A DNA stretch of 64,000 bases from Streptomyces sp. NRRL S-118 (GCF_000716335.1 NZ_KL591002.1:199857-263856); one strand, 5' to 3'. Counted from the stretch's first letter, positions 29,240-37,759 are shown. Program-made: numbers and translations. The notes: generated by a model not told the origin, from the letters alone.

Positions 29240-30358
29240 ATGCGAACCATCCTCGTCACCGGGCCCGGCGGCGCCGGCCGCTCGACCGTTGCCGCCGCCA
29301 CCGCCCTCGCCGAGGCCCGGCAGGGGCAGCGGACCCTGCTGGTCACCGGTGACCCCACCGAACGGTTCGCCCCCGGTGACGGCGCACCCGTCGTCCGCCG
29401 CATCGACTCCGGCGCGTACTTCCGCGCCGAGCTCCTCGCCTTCCAGGAGCGCGCCGCCACCGCCCTCGGCCTGCTCGGGGCCGCGCCGTTCGCCGAGGAG
29501 GAGCTGACCGAACTTCCCGGCAGCGACCGCTTCGCGCTGCTGCGCGCTCTGCGGGACGCCGCCGCCGGCGACTGGGACCTCCTCGTCGTCGACCTGCCGC
29601 CCCTGCCCGACGCGATCGCCGTCCTCGCCCTGCCCGAACAGCTGCGCCGCTACCTGCGCCGCCTGCTGCCGCCCGAACGGCAGGCCGCCCGCGCGCTGCG
29701 GCCGATGCTCGCCCAGCTCGCCGGCGTCCCGATGCCCGCCGAGTGGCTCTACGAGACCGCCGCCCGCTGGGACGCCGAACTCGCCACCGTCCAGGCCCTG
29801 GTCGAGGCCCCCACGACATCGGTCCGGCTGGTCGTCGAGCCGGGCCCGGCCGCCGCCGGCACGCTGCGCACCGCCCGCGCGGGCCTCGCCCTGCACGGCC
29901 TCGCGCTCGACCCGGTCGTCGCCAACCGGATGCTGCCCGCAGCCTCGCCGGACCCCTGGCTCGCCGGCCTCGCCGCCCAGCAGCAGGACCACCTCAAGGC
30001 GCTGGGCGAGGTGCAGGAGCTGCCGCACCTCGGCCGCGATCCCCGGACCGCCGGCGACCTCGCCCTGCTGGAGCTGCCCGCCGCGCCGCCCGCCCAGGCG
30101 CCGGACTGGCCCGTCGAGGACCGCCGCGACCCCGACGGCGTCCTGGTCTGGCGCATCCCCCTGCCCGGCGCCGCCAAGCCCGACCTCGGGCTGGTCCGCC
30201 GCGGCGACGAACTCGTCCTCACCGTCGGTCCGTTCCGGCGGATCGTGCCCCTCCCGTCCGTCCTGCGCCGCTGCACCGTCTCGGGCGCGGGGCTGACGGA
30301 CGGCGTGCTGGGCGTCCGGTTCGCACCCGACCCGGATTTGTGGCCCCGCACGCGGTAA
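29240..30358 (+). CDS. ArsA/GET3-related P-loop protein with a non-standard Walker A
   Basis: The 372-residue protein begins MRTILVTGPGGAGRST, which aligns with the deviant Walker A of ArsA/GET3 (GKGGVGKT). Here the signature first Lys is Pro and the catalytic Lys is Arg14, so ATP hydrolysis may be impaired or altered. VVDLPPLPDAIAVLALPEQLRRYLRRLLPPE follows the switch II and helical region of that family. The C-terminal part (WRIPLPGAAKPDLGLVRRGDELVLTVGPFRRIVPLP) is a small beta domain as in Streptomyces ArsA-like proteins. TAGCGT (29226-29231) stands eight bases before the ATG. Confidence 0.75.
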   Translation: MRTILVTGPGGAGRSTVAAATALAEARQGQRTLLVTGDPTERFAPGDGAPVVRRIDSGAYFRAELLAFQERAATALGLLGAAPFAEEELTELPGSDRFALLRALRDAAAGDWDLLVVDLPPLPDAIAVLALPEQLRRYLRRLLPPERQAARALRPMLAQLAGVPMPAEWLYETAARWDAELATVQALVEAPTTSVRLVVEPGPAAAGTLRTARAGLALHGLALDPVVANRMLPAASPDPWLAGLAAQQQDHLKALGEVQELPHLGRDPRTAGDLALLELPAAPPAQAPDWPVEDRRDPDGVLVWRIPLPGAAKPDLGLVRRGDELVLTVGPFRRIVPLPSVLRRCTVSGAGLTDGVLGVRFAPDPDLWPRTR

Positions 30359-30398
30359 CGTCGGGAGTGACCGAGCCACGCAGCCGCAGGAGTACGCC

Positions 30399-30839
30399 AT
30401 GAGCGATGCCACCCAGCATCCGGACGCCGACGCCTGGGCGAGGGCCTGCGCCGAGGACCTGGACGCCGAGCGGGCCCGCCGCCGCGGACCCGCCGGGCCG
30501 CCGCCCGGCGCCGCCGCCGAGGAGCTGCGCAAGCTCGTCGACGCGGTCGCCGACAAGGTCGCCTCGCTGCGCACACCCCTGCTCGGCGCGGGCGCCCAGA
30601 ACGCCGTGCAACACCTCGTCGACCAGGCCAAATCCGCCGTCGAGCCGGTCATCGAGCGGAACCCCGCGGTCTTCGACCACCTCGCCGCCGCCGGCAGCGA
30701 GCTGCTGGCCGCCTACCGTTCCGCCGTCGAGGGCCAGGAGCGCCGCTGGACCCGTGGACCGGACACCCCGCCCGCCCCGCCCTCCGGGAAGCGGGACGAG
30801 GGCGGCCCGGACCCGAGCGAGCACATCGACCTGGACTGA
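30399..30839 (+). CDS. DUF5304-like hypothetical protein
   Basis: The 146-residue acidic, soluble protein has a helical core (about 40-115, ELRKLVDAVADKVASLR...AAAGSELLAAYRSAV) and a disordered tail ending HIDLD. It resembles the Streptomyces DUF5304 family. The AGGAG site lies seven bases before the ATG. It follows the ArsA-like gene by 40 bases and precedes glucokinase by 65. No function is known. Confidence 0.75.
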   Translation: MSDATQHPDADAWARACAEDLDAERARRRGPAGPPPGAAAEELRKLVDAVADKVASLRTPLLGAGAQNAVQHLVDQAKSAVEPVIERNPAVFDHLAAAGSELLAAYRSAVEGQERRWTRGPDTPPAPPSGKRDEGGPDPSEHIDLD

Positions 30840-30904
30840 CAGGTCCGTGCCCGCCCTCGGGTACGGTTGGCCCTAGCGGGGCTCGACCGAAAACTGAGGG
30901 ACAC

Positions 30905-31846
30905 ATGGGACTCACCATCGGCGTCGACATCGGCGGCACGAAGATCGCGGCCGGAGTGGTCGACGAAGAGGGCACGATCCTCGACATCCACAAGGTGCCC
31001 ACCCCGCCGACCGCCGACGGCATCGTCGACGCGATCTGCGCCGCCGTCGCCGAGGCCGGCAAGGGCCATGAGATCGAGGCGGTCGGCATCGGTGCCGCCG
31101 GGTACGTCGACGACAAGCGCGCCACCGTCCTGTTCGCGCCGAACATCCACTGGCGGCACGAGCCGCTGAAGGACAAGGTCGAGCAGCGGACCGGGCTCCC
31201 CGTGGTCGTGGAGAACGACGCGAACGCCGCCGCCTGGGGCGAGTACCGCTTCGGCGCCGGTCAGGGCCACGACGACGTCATCTGCATCACCCTCGGCACG
31301 GGACTCGGTGGCGGCATCATCATCGGCAACAAGCTGCGCCGCGGACGCTTCGGCGTGGCCGCCGAGTTCGGCCACATCCGGGTGGTGCCGGACGGCCTGC
31401 TGTGCGGCTGCGGCAGCCAGGGCTGCTGGGAGCAGTACGCCTCCGGCCGGGCCCTCGTGCGGTACGCCAAGCAGCGCGCCCACGCCACGCCGGAGAACGC
31501 CACGATCCTGCTGAGCCTGGGCGACGGCACCCCCGAGGGCATCGAGGGCAAGCACATCAGCGACGCCGCCCGCCAGGGCTGCCCGGTCGCCGTCGACTCC
31601 TTCCGCGAGCTGGCCCGCTGGGCCGGTGCCGGTCTGGCCGACCTGGCCTCGCTGTTCGACCCCTCCGCCTTCATCGTCGGCGGCGGCGTGTCGGACGAGG
31701 GCGAGCTCGTCCTCGGGCCGATCCGCAAGTCGTTCCGCCGCTGGCTGGTGGGCGGCCAGTACCGCCCGCACGCCCAGGTACTCGCGGCCCAGCTCGGCGG
31801 CAAGGCCGGACTCGTCGGCGCGGCGGACCTGGCCCGCCAGGGCTGA
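30905..31846 (+). CDS. glkA: ROK-family glucokinase
   Basis: Glucokinase phosphorylates glucose with ATP and in Streptomyces is also needed for carbon catabolite repression. The 313-residue protein has the phosphate-binding DIGGTK motif (residues 8-13), the ROK substrate region VENDANAAAWGE and TLGTGLGGGIIIG, EFGHIRV, and the zinc motif CGCGSQGCWE (Cys167, Cys169, Cys174). The length is close to the S. coelicolor enzyme. GAGGGAC is the ribosome site. A strong hairpin terminator follows. Confidence 0.95.
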   Translation: MGLTIGVDIGGTKIAAGVVDEEGTILDIHKVPTPPTADGIVDAICAAVAEAGKGHEIEAVGIGAAGYVDDKRATVLFAPNIHWRHEPLKDKVEQRTGLPVVVENDANAAAWGEYRFGAGQGHDDVICITLGTGLGGGIIIGNKLRRGRFGVAAEFGHIRVVPDGLLCGCGSQGCWEQYASGRALVRYAKQRAHATPENATILLSLGDGTPEGIEGKHISDAARQGCPVAVDSFRELARWAGAGLADLASLFDPSAFIVGGGVSDEGELVLGPIRKSFRRWLVGGQYRPHAQVLAAQLGGKAGLVGAADLARQG

Positions 31847-31860
31847 GCCCGCGCCCGTAC

Positions 31861-31904
31861 GACGGTGCCCGCCGCGTCCTCGCCCGGATGCGGCGGGCAC
31901 CGTC
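31861..31904 (+). terminator. Terminator after glkA
   Basis: A 15-bp perfect stem (31861-31875 with 31890-31904) closes a 14-base loop, directly before the next start codon. Confidence 0.8.
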
Positions 31905-31917
31905 ATATCGTGCTCGC

Positions 31918-32670
31918 ATGACGCTCGACGACCTCCCCGACTCCCGTACCGAGCCGGACGGTTCGGCCGTGATCCGGGTGCTCTCCTACAACATCCGGTC
32001 GATGCGCGACGACGAGGACGCCCTGGCGCGCGTGATCCGCGCCTGCCGGCCCGATCTGGTCTTCGTCCAGGAGGCGCCCCGCTTCTTCCGGTGGCGCAAG
32101 CACGCGGCGCGGCTCGCGGCGAAGAGCGAGCTGGTGGTGCTGAGCGGCGGCGCGACCGCCTCGGGGCCGCTGCTGCTGTGTTCCCTGCGAGCGACGGTCG
32201 AACGCACGGAGGACGTCCTGCTGCCGCTGACGCCCGGCCTGCACCGTCGCGGCTTCGCGACGGCGGTGGTCCGGATCGGAGGCGCCCGCATCGGCCTGGT
32301 CAGCTGCCACCTGAGCCTCCGGTCCGACGAGCGGTACGCCCAGGCCGGCATGCTCCTGGACCGGCTGGCCGCGCTCGACGTCCCCCACGCGATCGCGGCG
32401 GGCGACATCAACGAAAAGCCCGCCGGCCCGTCCTTCCGCCGCCTCGCGGCCGAGCTGCAGGACTGCTGGGCGGTACGTCCCTGGGGCGGCGAGCACACCT
32501 GGGCGCCCGGGGACCCGTACCAGCGGATCGACGCGGTCTTCGCGACGAAGGGCATCGAGGTCCTGGGCTGCGGTGTCCCGCAGGGCCTGCCGGGCCTCGC
32601 GGACGCCGACCTCCGCGCGGCCACGGACCACCTCCCGGTTCTGGCCGCCCTGAGGGTGCCTCCCGTCTGA
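31918..32670 (+). CDS. Endonuclease/exonuclease/phosphatase (EEP) family protein
   Basis: The 250-residue protein has the EEP core: VLSYNIRSM (Asn), DLVFVQEAPRFFR (metal-binding Glu), LVSCHLSL (His), AAGDINEKP (Asp and Asn) and the terminal TDHLPVLAAL (Asp-His). It is predicted to cleave phosphodiester bonds in nucleic acids or lipids. There is no signal peptide. The start ATG lies 14 bases after the glkA terminator hairpin and has no clear Shine-Dalgarno. Confidence 0.87.
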   Translation: MTLDDLPDSRTEPDGSAVIRVLSYNIRSMRDDEDALARVIRACRPDLVFVQEAPRFFRWRKHAARLAAKSELVVLSGGATASGPLLLCSLRATVERTEDVLLPLTPGLHRRGFATAVVRIGGARIGLVSCHLSLRSDERYAQAGMLLDRLAALDVPHAIAAGDINEKPAGPSFRRLAAELQDCWAVRPWGGEHTWAPGDPYQRIDAVFATKGIEVLGCGVPQGLPGLADADLRAATDHLPVLAALRVPPV

Positions 32671-32940
32671 TCCCGGCCCCTCGCCCCCTCCGGTCGCCGC
32701 CGTCCCGGCCCCGCTCACCTCGGCTGCCGGGTCCGGCAGCCGGCCGCCAACCCCAGCGCCTCTTGGCGTCACCTCCGCCCCCCATGGCGAGCGAGCCGGA
32801 GGGGCGCGGCGGTGCCGAGAGGACGGACGCGCGGAGGTCGTGAGGAACGAGCGACCGAGCGGGGGTGCCTCCCACGCCGCCGGCGTGGGGGAGACCGACC
32901 GCTAAAACCGACCGGGGCGCCCCGGAGGAGAGCCGAGCCC
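32671..32940. other. 270-bp intergenic stretch with a palindromic repeat
   Basis: The DNA lies between two converging genes and shows no coding potential on either strand. Its only clear content is the palindromic repeat at 32861-32893. Confidence 0.5.
32861..32893. repeat. GC-rich palindromic repeat, intergenic copy
   Basis: GGGGGTGCCTCCCACGCC / GGCGTGGGGGAG forms a 9-10 bp stem. It shares the G-run, TGCC-CCC and GGGGGAG pattern with the copy inside trpD and with one in the esterase gene. Confidence 0.6.
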
Positions 32941-33504
32941 TCAGACGACGGCCCCGCGGCCGGGGTCGTCGTCGTCCTCCTCGTCGCCGTGCCGCATCCG
33001 GGCGACCAGGGTGAGGAAGCCGCCGACGAAGCCGCCCACGCAGAGGGTGGTGAGCCACCAGGTCATGTCCCACTGGAGCAGCACGGCGAGCAGCATCAGT
33101 ACCGGGCCGCCGACCACGCCGAGCCAGGCGAACTTGGCGGTCGTGTCGGCTTCCGGCAGCGGCGGCGGCTCCGGCGGGACGAAGTGGCCTTCGTCGGTGC
33201 CGTCGACGTCGTCGTCCTTCGGCTCGGCGAGCCCGTAGTCGCGCGGGCCGGCGCCTCCGACGCCGGGTGCGAAGACCACGGAGCTGCCCAGCGGCCGGTC
33301 GGGGGCCGTGTCGGCCTTGCCGCTCGCCTTCGGGTCCTCGTTGACGTCGTCCTCCAGCAGGGCGAGGTCCTCGACCGACTTGAAGGGCTTGATGCCGGGC
33401 GGGTCGGCCGGCTCCTCGCCGTACGCGGCGACGATCGCCGCCCACGCCGCCTCCTCGTCGAACGGCTGCTCGTCGCGCTGGTCCGAGTCGTGCTGCTCAG
33501 CCAC
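32941..33504 (-). CDS. Hypothetical membrane protein with acidic N-terminal region
   Basis: The 187-residue protein has a long acidic soluble N-terminus (1-120) containing FDEEAAWAAIVAAYGEEP and KPFKSVEDLALLEDD, then two transmembrane helices (about 123-143 and 147-167) and an acidic C-terminal tail. Length and layout match a conserved Streptomyces protein of unknown function. The GTG start lies inside the 3' end of the esterase gene (8-base overlap), so the two are coupled. Confidence 0.78.
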   Translation of the reverse strand: MAEQHDSDQRDEQPFDEEAAWAAIVAAYGEEPADPPGIKPFKSVEDLALLEDDVNEDPKASGKADTAPDRPLGSSVVFAPGVGGAGPRDYGLAEPKDDDVDGTDEGHFVPPEPPPLPEADTTAKFAWLGVVGGPVLMLLAVLLQWDMTWWLTTLCVGGFVGGFLTLVARMRHGDEEDDDDPGRGAVV

Positions 33505-34303
33505 CGGTGGTGCTCCCTCCCCGGGCCTCCGGCATGGGGGACCCCGTGTCGCCGACAGTCGGAGCGAGCCGGCCGATGAACGCGTGACTCTCTTCGAAGA
33601 TCCGCTCCGCGTCGTGGTCCAACGTCGCGACGTGGTAGCTCTGTTCCAGGATGACCTCCCGGACGTCCACCGACGAGATGCGGCTCAGGATGCGGGCCGA
33701 GTCGGCGGGGGGCACCACGTGGTCGTGCGGGCTGTGCAGCAGCAGGACCGGCTGGGTGACCTGGGGCAGCTCGCCGTCGACCATCCGCAGCAGCTGCCGC
33801 ATGGAGTGCGCGGCGTGCAGCGGCACCCGGTCGTACCCGAGCTCCGTCGAGCCTTCCTTGGCTATGTCGCTCGTGATGCCGGGCCGCGACGGGATGAGGT
33901 GGCGCACGACCGGCAGGGCGTGGGCGGCGATGCCGTGCACCTTGTTCGCCGGGTTGACGAGGACGATGCCCTGCACCGCGTCACCGTGCTTGGCGGCGAG
34001 CCGCAGGGTGAGCGCCCCGCCCATGGAGAGCCCGAAGACGAAGACCCGGCTGCACCGGGCCTGCAGCGCGCGCAGCTCCCGGTCGACCTCCGCGTACCAG
34101 TCCTGCCAGGTCGTGAGCTGCATGTCCTGCCAGCGGGTGCCGTGGCCGGGCAGCAGGGGCAGCGACACCGTCAGGCCGCGCTCGGCCAGATACTCGGCCC
34201 ACGGCCGCAGGGACTGCGGCGAGCCGGTGAAGCCGTGACAGAGCAGCACGCCGACCTCGCCGCCCTCGTGGCGGTACGGCTCGGCTCCGGGGAGGACCGG
34301 CAC
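33497..34303 (-). CDS. Alpha/beta-hydrolase, carboxylesterase (Est30/YvaK-like)
   Basis: The 268-residue enzyme has the monoacylglycerol-lipase/carboxylesterase layout: GVLLCHGFTGSP (oxyanion loop), VFVFGLSMGG (nucleophile Ser), LLLHSPHDHVVPP (Asp) and LEQSYHVATLDHD (His). The GTG start at 34303 has AGGAG seven bases upstream; the open frame extends another 1.5 kb on this strand only because it runs antisense to other genes. The C-terminal tail reads GSPMPEARGGS and is encoded by a palindromic repeat like that in trpD. Confidence 0.9.
   Translation of the reverse strand: MPVLPGAEPYRHEGGEVGVLLCHGFTGSPQSLRPWAEYLAERGLTVSLPLLPGHGTRWQDMQLTTWQDWYAEVDRELRALQARCSRVFVFGLSMGGALTLRLAAKHGDAVQGIVLVNPANKVHGIAAHALPVVRHLIPSRPGITSDIAKEGSTELGYDRVPLHAAHSMRQLLRMVDGELPQVTQPVLLLHSPHDHVVPPADSARILSRISSVDVREVILEQSYHVATLDHDAERIFEESHAFIGRLAPTVGDTGSPMPEARGGSTTGG
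33509..33543. repeat. GC-rich palindromic repeat inside the esterase 3' end
   Basis: Read on the minus strand it has a GGGGTCCCCCATGCC half followed by GGAGGCCCGGGGAGGGAGC. It encodes PMPEARGGS, closely similar to PREARGSS from the trpD copy in the same frame. Confidence 0.55.
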
Positions 34304-34519
34304 GGGGGTCTCCTGTTCGGTGATCGGTGGGACTCGGGGAAGGTGTACTTCACCGTACGCGACCGGGCTGACACCGACCAGGGTCGCCGCCCCACCGGGG
34401 AACCTCCGGTTCGCCCCCGGGAGCGGGCCGGGCGGGCCGGAGGCGGCCGGGGGGCGCGGAGCGCAGCCGCCGCACGGGTTAAGGTCTGAGCGACGGAACA
34501 CAGGAGAGGCACTCGAAAC

Positions 34520-35281
34520 TTGATCTACGGCGCAATGAAGTTCTCCATCGGAGGGTCGCTGAAGCTCGCCTTCCGGCCCTGGGTGGAGGGCCTCGAGAAC
34601 ATTCCCGCCGAGGGGCCGGCGATCCTCGCGAGCAATCACCTCTCCTTCTCGGACTCCTTCTTCCTGCCCGCGGTCCTGGACCGCAAGGTGACGTTCATCG
34701 CCAAGGCCGAGTACTTCACCTCGCCGGGCCTGAAGGGCAGGCTCACGGCCGCGTTCTTCAAGGGCGTGGGGCAGCTCCCGGTGGACCGTTCGGGTGCGCG
34801 GGGCGCGGGCGAGGCGGCCATCCGCAGCGGCGTCGAGGTCATCGAGCGCGGTGAGCTGTTCGGCATCTACCCGGAGGGCACCCGCTCGCCGGACGGTCGG
34901 CTGTACCGGGGCAAGCCGGGTGGCCTGGCGCGCGTGGCGCTGGCCACGGGCGCGCCCGTCATCCCGGTCGCCATGATCGACACCGAGAAGATCCAGCCGC
35001 CCGGCAAGGTCATCCCCAAGCTGATGCGCCCGGGGATCCGGATCGGCAAGCCGCTCGACTTCAGCCGCTACCAGGGCATGGACGGCGACCGCTTCATCCT
35101 GCGCTCGGTCACCGACGAGGTGATGTACGAGATCATGAAGCTGTCCGGCCAGGAGTACGTCGACATCTACGCCACGGCGGCCAAGCGCCAGATCGCCGAC
35201 GCCGAGAAGGCGGCCAGGGAAGCCGCCAAGGAAGCCGCCAAGGGTGCGGCGAAGAGCGAGCGGGAGCAGTCGGGCGCCTGA
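34520..35281 (+). CDS. 1-acyl-sn-glycerol-3-phosphate acyltransferase (PlsC family)
   Basis: The enzyme adds an acyl chain to lysophosphatidic acid or a related acceptor at the membrane. The 253-residue protein has the four acyltransferase blocks: NHLSFSDSFF (block I HxxxxD), GQLPVDRSGARG (II), IYPEGTRSPDG (III) and PVIPVAMIDT (IV). The C-terminus is a Lys/Ala-rich helix (REAAKEAAKGAAKSE). The chosen start is TTG 34520 with an AGGAG site, 14 bases away; ATG 34535 is an alternative. It precedes macS by 40 bases. Confidence 0.9.
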   Translation: MIYGAMKFSIGGSLKLAFRPWVEGLENIPAEGPAILASNHLSFSDSFFLPAVLDRKVTFIAKAEYFTSPGLKGRLTAAFFKGVGQLPVDRSGARGAGEAAIRSGVEVIERGELFGIYPEGTRSPDGRLYRGKPGGLARVALATGAPVIPVAMIDTEKIQPPGKVIPKLMRPGIRIGKPLDFSRYQGMDGDRFILRSVTDEVMYEIMKLSGQEYVDIYATAAKRQIADAEKAAREAAKEAAKGAAKSEREQSGA

Positions 35282-35321
35282 GCGCGCGGTACGTCCAGCC
35301 GTACATCCAGGGGTGGGGAAG

Positions 35322-36524
35322 TTGGCCAAGCGCGAGCGCGTCGTGCGCATGTCCGTCGAGCAGCCGCTGTGGCGGGCCCTCACCGCGTACCGCGTCCTGA
35401 CCATGCTGTACGCGGTGGCCCTGTTCGTGCTCACCCGTGACATGTTCGAGCGGCCGTGGGTGGCCGTCGCCTTCCTCGCGGTGATGTCCGTGTGGACCCT
35501 GGCCACCCTCCCCAAGGTGGCGGGTGCCGCCGGGTGCACCAGGCCCTTCCTCGTCGCCGACCTCACCCTCGCCCTCACCGGCATCCTGCTGACGCCGCTC
35601 GCCGACGTGGACGCCCAGACGTTCGACGGGTCCACGCTGCCGACCATCTGGACGGCCGGTTCGGTCCTGGCGTACGCCATCAAGGGCGGCTGGCGCTGGG
35701 CCGCCTTCGCCTCGTCCCTGGTCGCCGTCGCCAACATCATCGAGCGCGGTGACCCCAGCCGCGACACCCTGCACAACGTGCTGCTGGTGTGGGTCGCCTC
35801 CATAGCCATCGGCTACGTGGTGGAGGTCGCCCGCGCCTCCGAGCGCACCCTCGCCCGCGCCCTGGAGATCGAGGCGGCCACCCGTGAGCGCGAGCGCCTG
35901 GCCCGCGACATCCACGACTCCGTCCTCCAGGTGCTGGCCATGGTGCAGCGCCGGGGCACGGCACTGGGCGGCGAGGCCGCCGAGCTGGGCCGGATGGCGG
36001 GGGAGCAGGAGGTGGCGCTGCGCACGCTGGTCGCGGGCGGCCTGACCCGTACCTCCCGGGTCTCGGAGGACGAGTCGCAGGGCGCCGTCGTCCGCGAGGT
36101 GGAGGAGCCCGACGAGGACGGCGCCCCCACCGACCTGCGCACGCTGCTGGCGCCGTTCGCCGGGTCGAGGGTCACCTTCTCGGAACCGGGCGCTCCGGTG
36201 CTGCTGGCGCCGGCGGCGGCGCGCGAACTGGCGGCCGCTGTCGGTGCCGCCCTGGACAATGTCCGCAGGCACGTGGGGGAGGACGCCCCGGCGTGGATCC
36301 TGGTCGAGGACTGGCCGGACGAGGTGATCGTCACGGTCCGGGACGACGGGCCGGGCATCCCGGAGGGCCGGCTGGCGCAGGCGGAGGGCGAGGGCCGCAT
36401 GGGAGTGGCCCTCTCCATCCGCGGCAGGCTGCGCGAGCTGGGCGGTACGGCCGATGTGGTGTCGGTGCCCGGACAGGGCACGGAAGTCGAATTGAAGGTT
36501 CCACGGGGGAAGGCAGGGCGATGA
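35322..36524 (+). CDS. macS: Two-component sensor kinase of the MacS family
   Basis: The 400-residue kinase has five to six N-terminal transmembrane helices (about 20-165), followed by a dimerisation helix with RERLARDIHDSVLQVLAMVQRRG, the HisKA_3 phospho-acceptor region. A C-terminal ATPase domain has ALDNVRRHVGE and DDGPGIPEG; the G2-like segment is MGVALSIRGRLRELGG. This layout fits MacS, which with MacR controls morphogenesis in S. coelicolor. The start is uncertain: TTG 35322 (MAKRER) follows a GGGG run, GTG 35313 and ATG 35349 are also in frame. It overlaps macR by 4 bases. Confidence 0.85.
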   Translation: MAKRERVVRMSVEQPLWRALTAYRVLTMLYAVALFVLTRDMFERPWVAVAFLAVMSVWTLATLPKVAGAAGCTRPFLVADLTLALTGILLTPLADVDAQTFDGSTLPTIWTAGSVLAYAIKGGWRWAAFASSLVAVANIIERGDPSRDTLHNVLLVWVASIAIGYVVEVARASERTLARALEIEAATRERERLARDIHDSVLQVLAMVQRRGTALGGEAAELGRMAGEQEVALRTLVAGGLTRTSRVSEDESQGAVVREVEEPDEDGAPTDLRTLLAPFAGSRVTFSEPGAPVLLAPAAARELAAAVGAALDNVRRHVGEDAPAWILVEDWPDEVIVTVRDDGPGIPEGRLAQAEGEGRMGVALSIRGRLRELGGTADVVSVPGQGTEVELKVPRGKAGR

Positions 36525-37195
36525 GCGAGCAGCAGCAGATCAAGGTGATGGTCGTGGACGACCACCCGATGTGGCGGGACGCGGTCGCCCGCGACCTGGC
36601 CGAGGCCGGGTTCGACGTCGTCGCCACCGCCGGGGACGGCGAGCAGGCGGTGCGCCGCGCCCATGCCGTCTGTCCCGACGTGCTGGTCCTGGACCTGAAC
36701 CTGCCCGTCAAACCGGGTGTCCTGGTCTGCAAGGAGCTCGTCGGCGCCAACCCGGCGCTGCGGGTGCTGGTGCTCTCGGCGAGCGGTGAGCACGCGGACG
36801 TCCTGGAGGCGGTGAAGTCCGGCGCGACCGGGTACCTGCTGAAGTCGGCCAGTACGGAGGAGCTGATCGATGCCGTGCGCCGCACCGCGGTCGGCGACCC
36901 CGTCTTCACCCCGGGCCTGGCCGGGCTCGTGCTCGGCGAGTACCGCCGGCTCGCCTCCGACCCCGCCCCCGCGACCGATCCGGACGAGCCGGGGGCCCCG
37001 CGGCTGACGGACCGCGAGACCGAGGTGCTGCGCCTGGTCGCCAAGGGGCTGAGCTACAAGCAGATCGCCGAGCGCCTGGTCATCTCGCACCGCACCGTCC
37101 AGAACCACGTGCAGAACACGCTCGGCAAGCTCCAGCTGCACAACCGGGTGGAGCTCGTGCGCTATGCGATAGAGCGCGGCCTCGACGACGCGTAG
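36521..37195 (+). CDS. macR: NarL/LuxR-type response regulator, MacR family
   Basis: The 224-residue regulator has a receiver domain with DDH at 14-16, phospho-acceptor in VLVLDLNLP and the conserved Lys in YLLKSAS. The LuxR-type helix-turn-helix is LTDRETEVLRLVAKGLSYKQIAERL...VQNHVQNTLGKL. ATG 36521 overlaps the macS stop (ATGA), so the two are coupled. In S. coelicolor MacR activates genes for aerial development; here the target sites were not searched. Confidence 0.88.
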   Translation: MSEQQQIKVMVVDDHPMWRDAVARDLAEAGFDVVATAGDGEQAVRRAHAVCPDVLVLDLNLPVKPGVLVCKELVGANPALRVLVLSASGEHADVLEAVKSGATGYLLKSASTEELIDAVRRTAVGDPVFTPGLAGLVLGEYRRLASDPAPATDPDEPGAPRLTDRETEVLRLVAKGLSYKQIAERLVISHRTVQNHVQNTLGKLQLHNRVELVRYAIERGLDDA

Positions 37196-37340
37196 TCGCG
37201 TGCGACTTCCCTGCGCCCGGCGGGAATTCACCTTTCGTACCGTCCCGGAGTGGCGCACGGCACCATTGGGCGTGGCCGCGTGCGGGCCTCCGCGCCCGTG
37301 CGGCTCCGTACGTCTGCGGTGACGGCGAAGGGAACGGTCC

Positions 37341-37759
37341 ATGCGGGTCGGAGTACGGGCCGGGGGCGGCGACCGCCCCGGCCCGATTGCGGTCATCCGC
37401 GGCATCGTCCGCAAGGGAGTCCAGGAGTACGGCTGCGACTTCACCGGCTCCCGGGACGGCCGGCGCGGCCCCCTGGAGGGGCGCTCCGTGCGGCCCCGCA
37501 TACCGGCGGTGCGCGGCATCCTGCCGCGCGGCGACACCGTCCTCGGCTCCTCGCGCACCGTCCCGCCGACGGTGGAGGCGGCGTCCGACGCATCCGGGAG
37601 AACCTCGCCCGGCGCGGGGTGGACGCGCTCATCGCAACCGGCGAGCCATGGTCGCGTCGCGCGGCACGGACATCGTCCGCGTACCCGTCCGAGAGGCGAC
37701 CGCGCGGCCGAAGACGGTCGGCCCGCGGCTGTACGAGGAGAGCGGGCTTCTGCGGCTGA
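37341..37759 (+). pseudogene. Decayed ATP-dependent 6-phosphofructokinase gene (pfkA)
   Basis: The N-terminal fragment reads MRVGVRAGGGDRPGPIAVIRGIV, then KGVQEYGCDFTGSRDG, RRGPLEG, IPAVRGILPRGDTVLGSSRT, matching PFK except that the ATP-site GGGDCPGLN is now GGGDRPGPI. A one-base loss near 37578 shifts the frame, after which GVRRIRENLARRGVDALIATG continues the homology. At about 37640-37648 roughly 200 codons are missing and the frame changes again to MVASRGTDIVRVPVREATA, RPKTVGPRLYEES, the normal PFK C-terminus, ending near TGA 37757-37759. The ribosome site GAAGGGAAC is still present. The product cannot be functional. The gene is flanked by macR and a D-2-hydroxyacid dehydrogenase. Confidence 0.9.

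Noticed and set aside
34304..35809. N-terminal 1.5-kb extension of the esterase frame
   Set aside because: It runs antisense to PlsC and macS; GTG 34303 has a good ribosome site and a normal esterase N-terminus.
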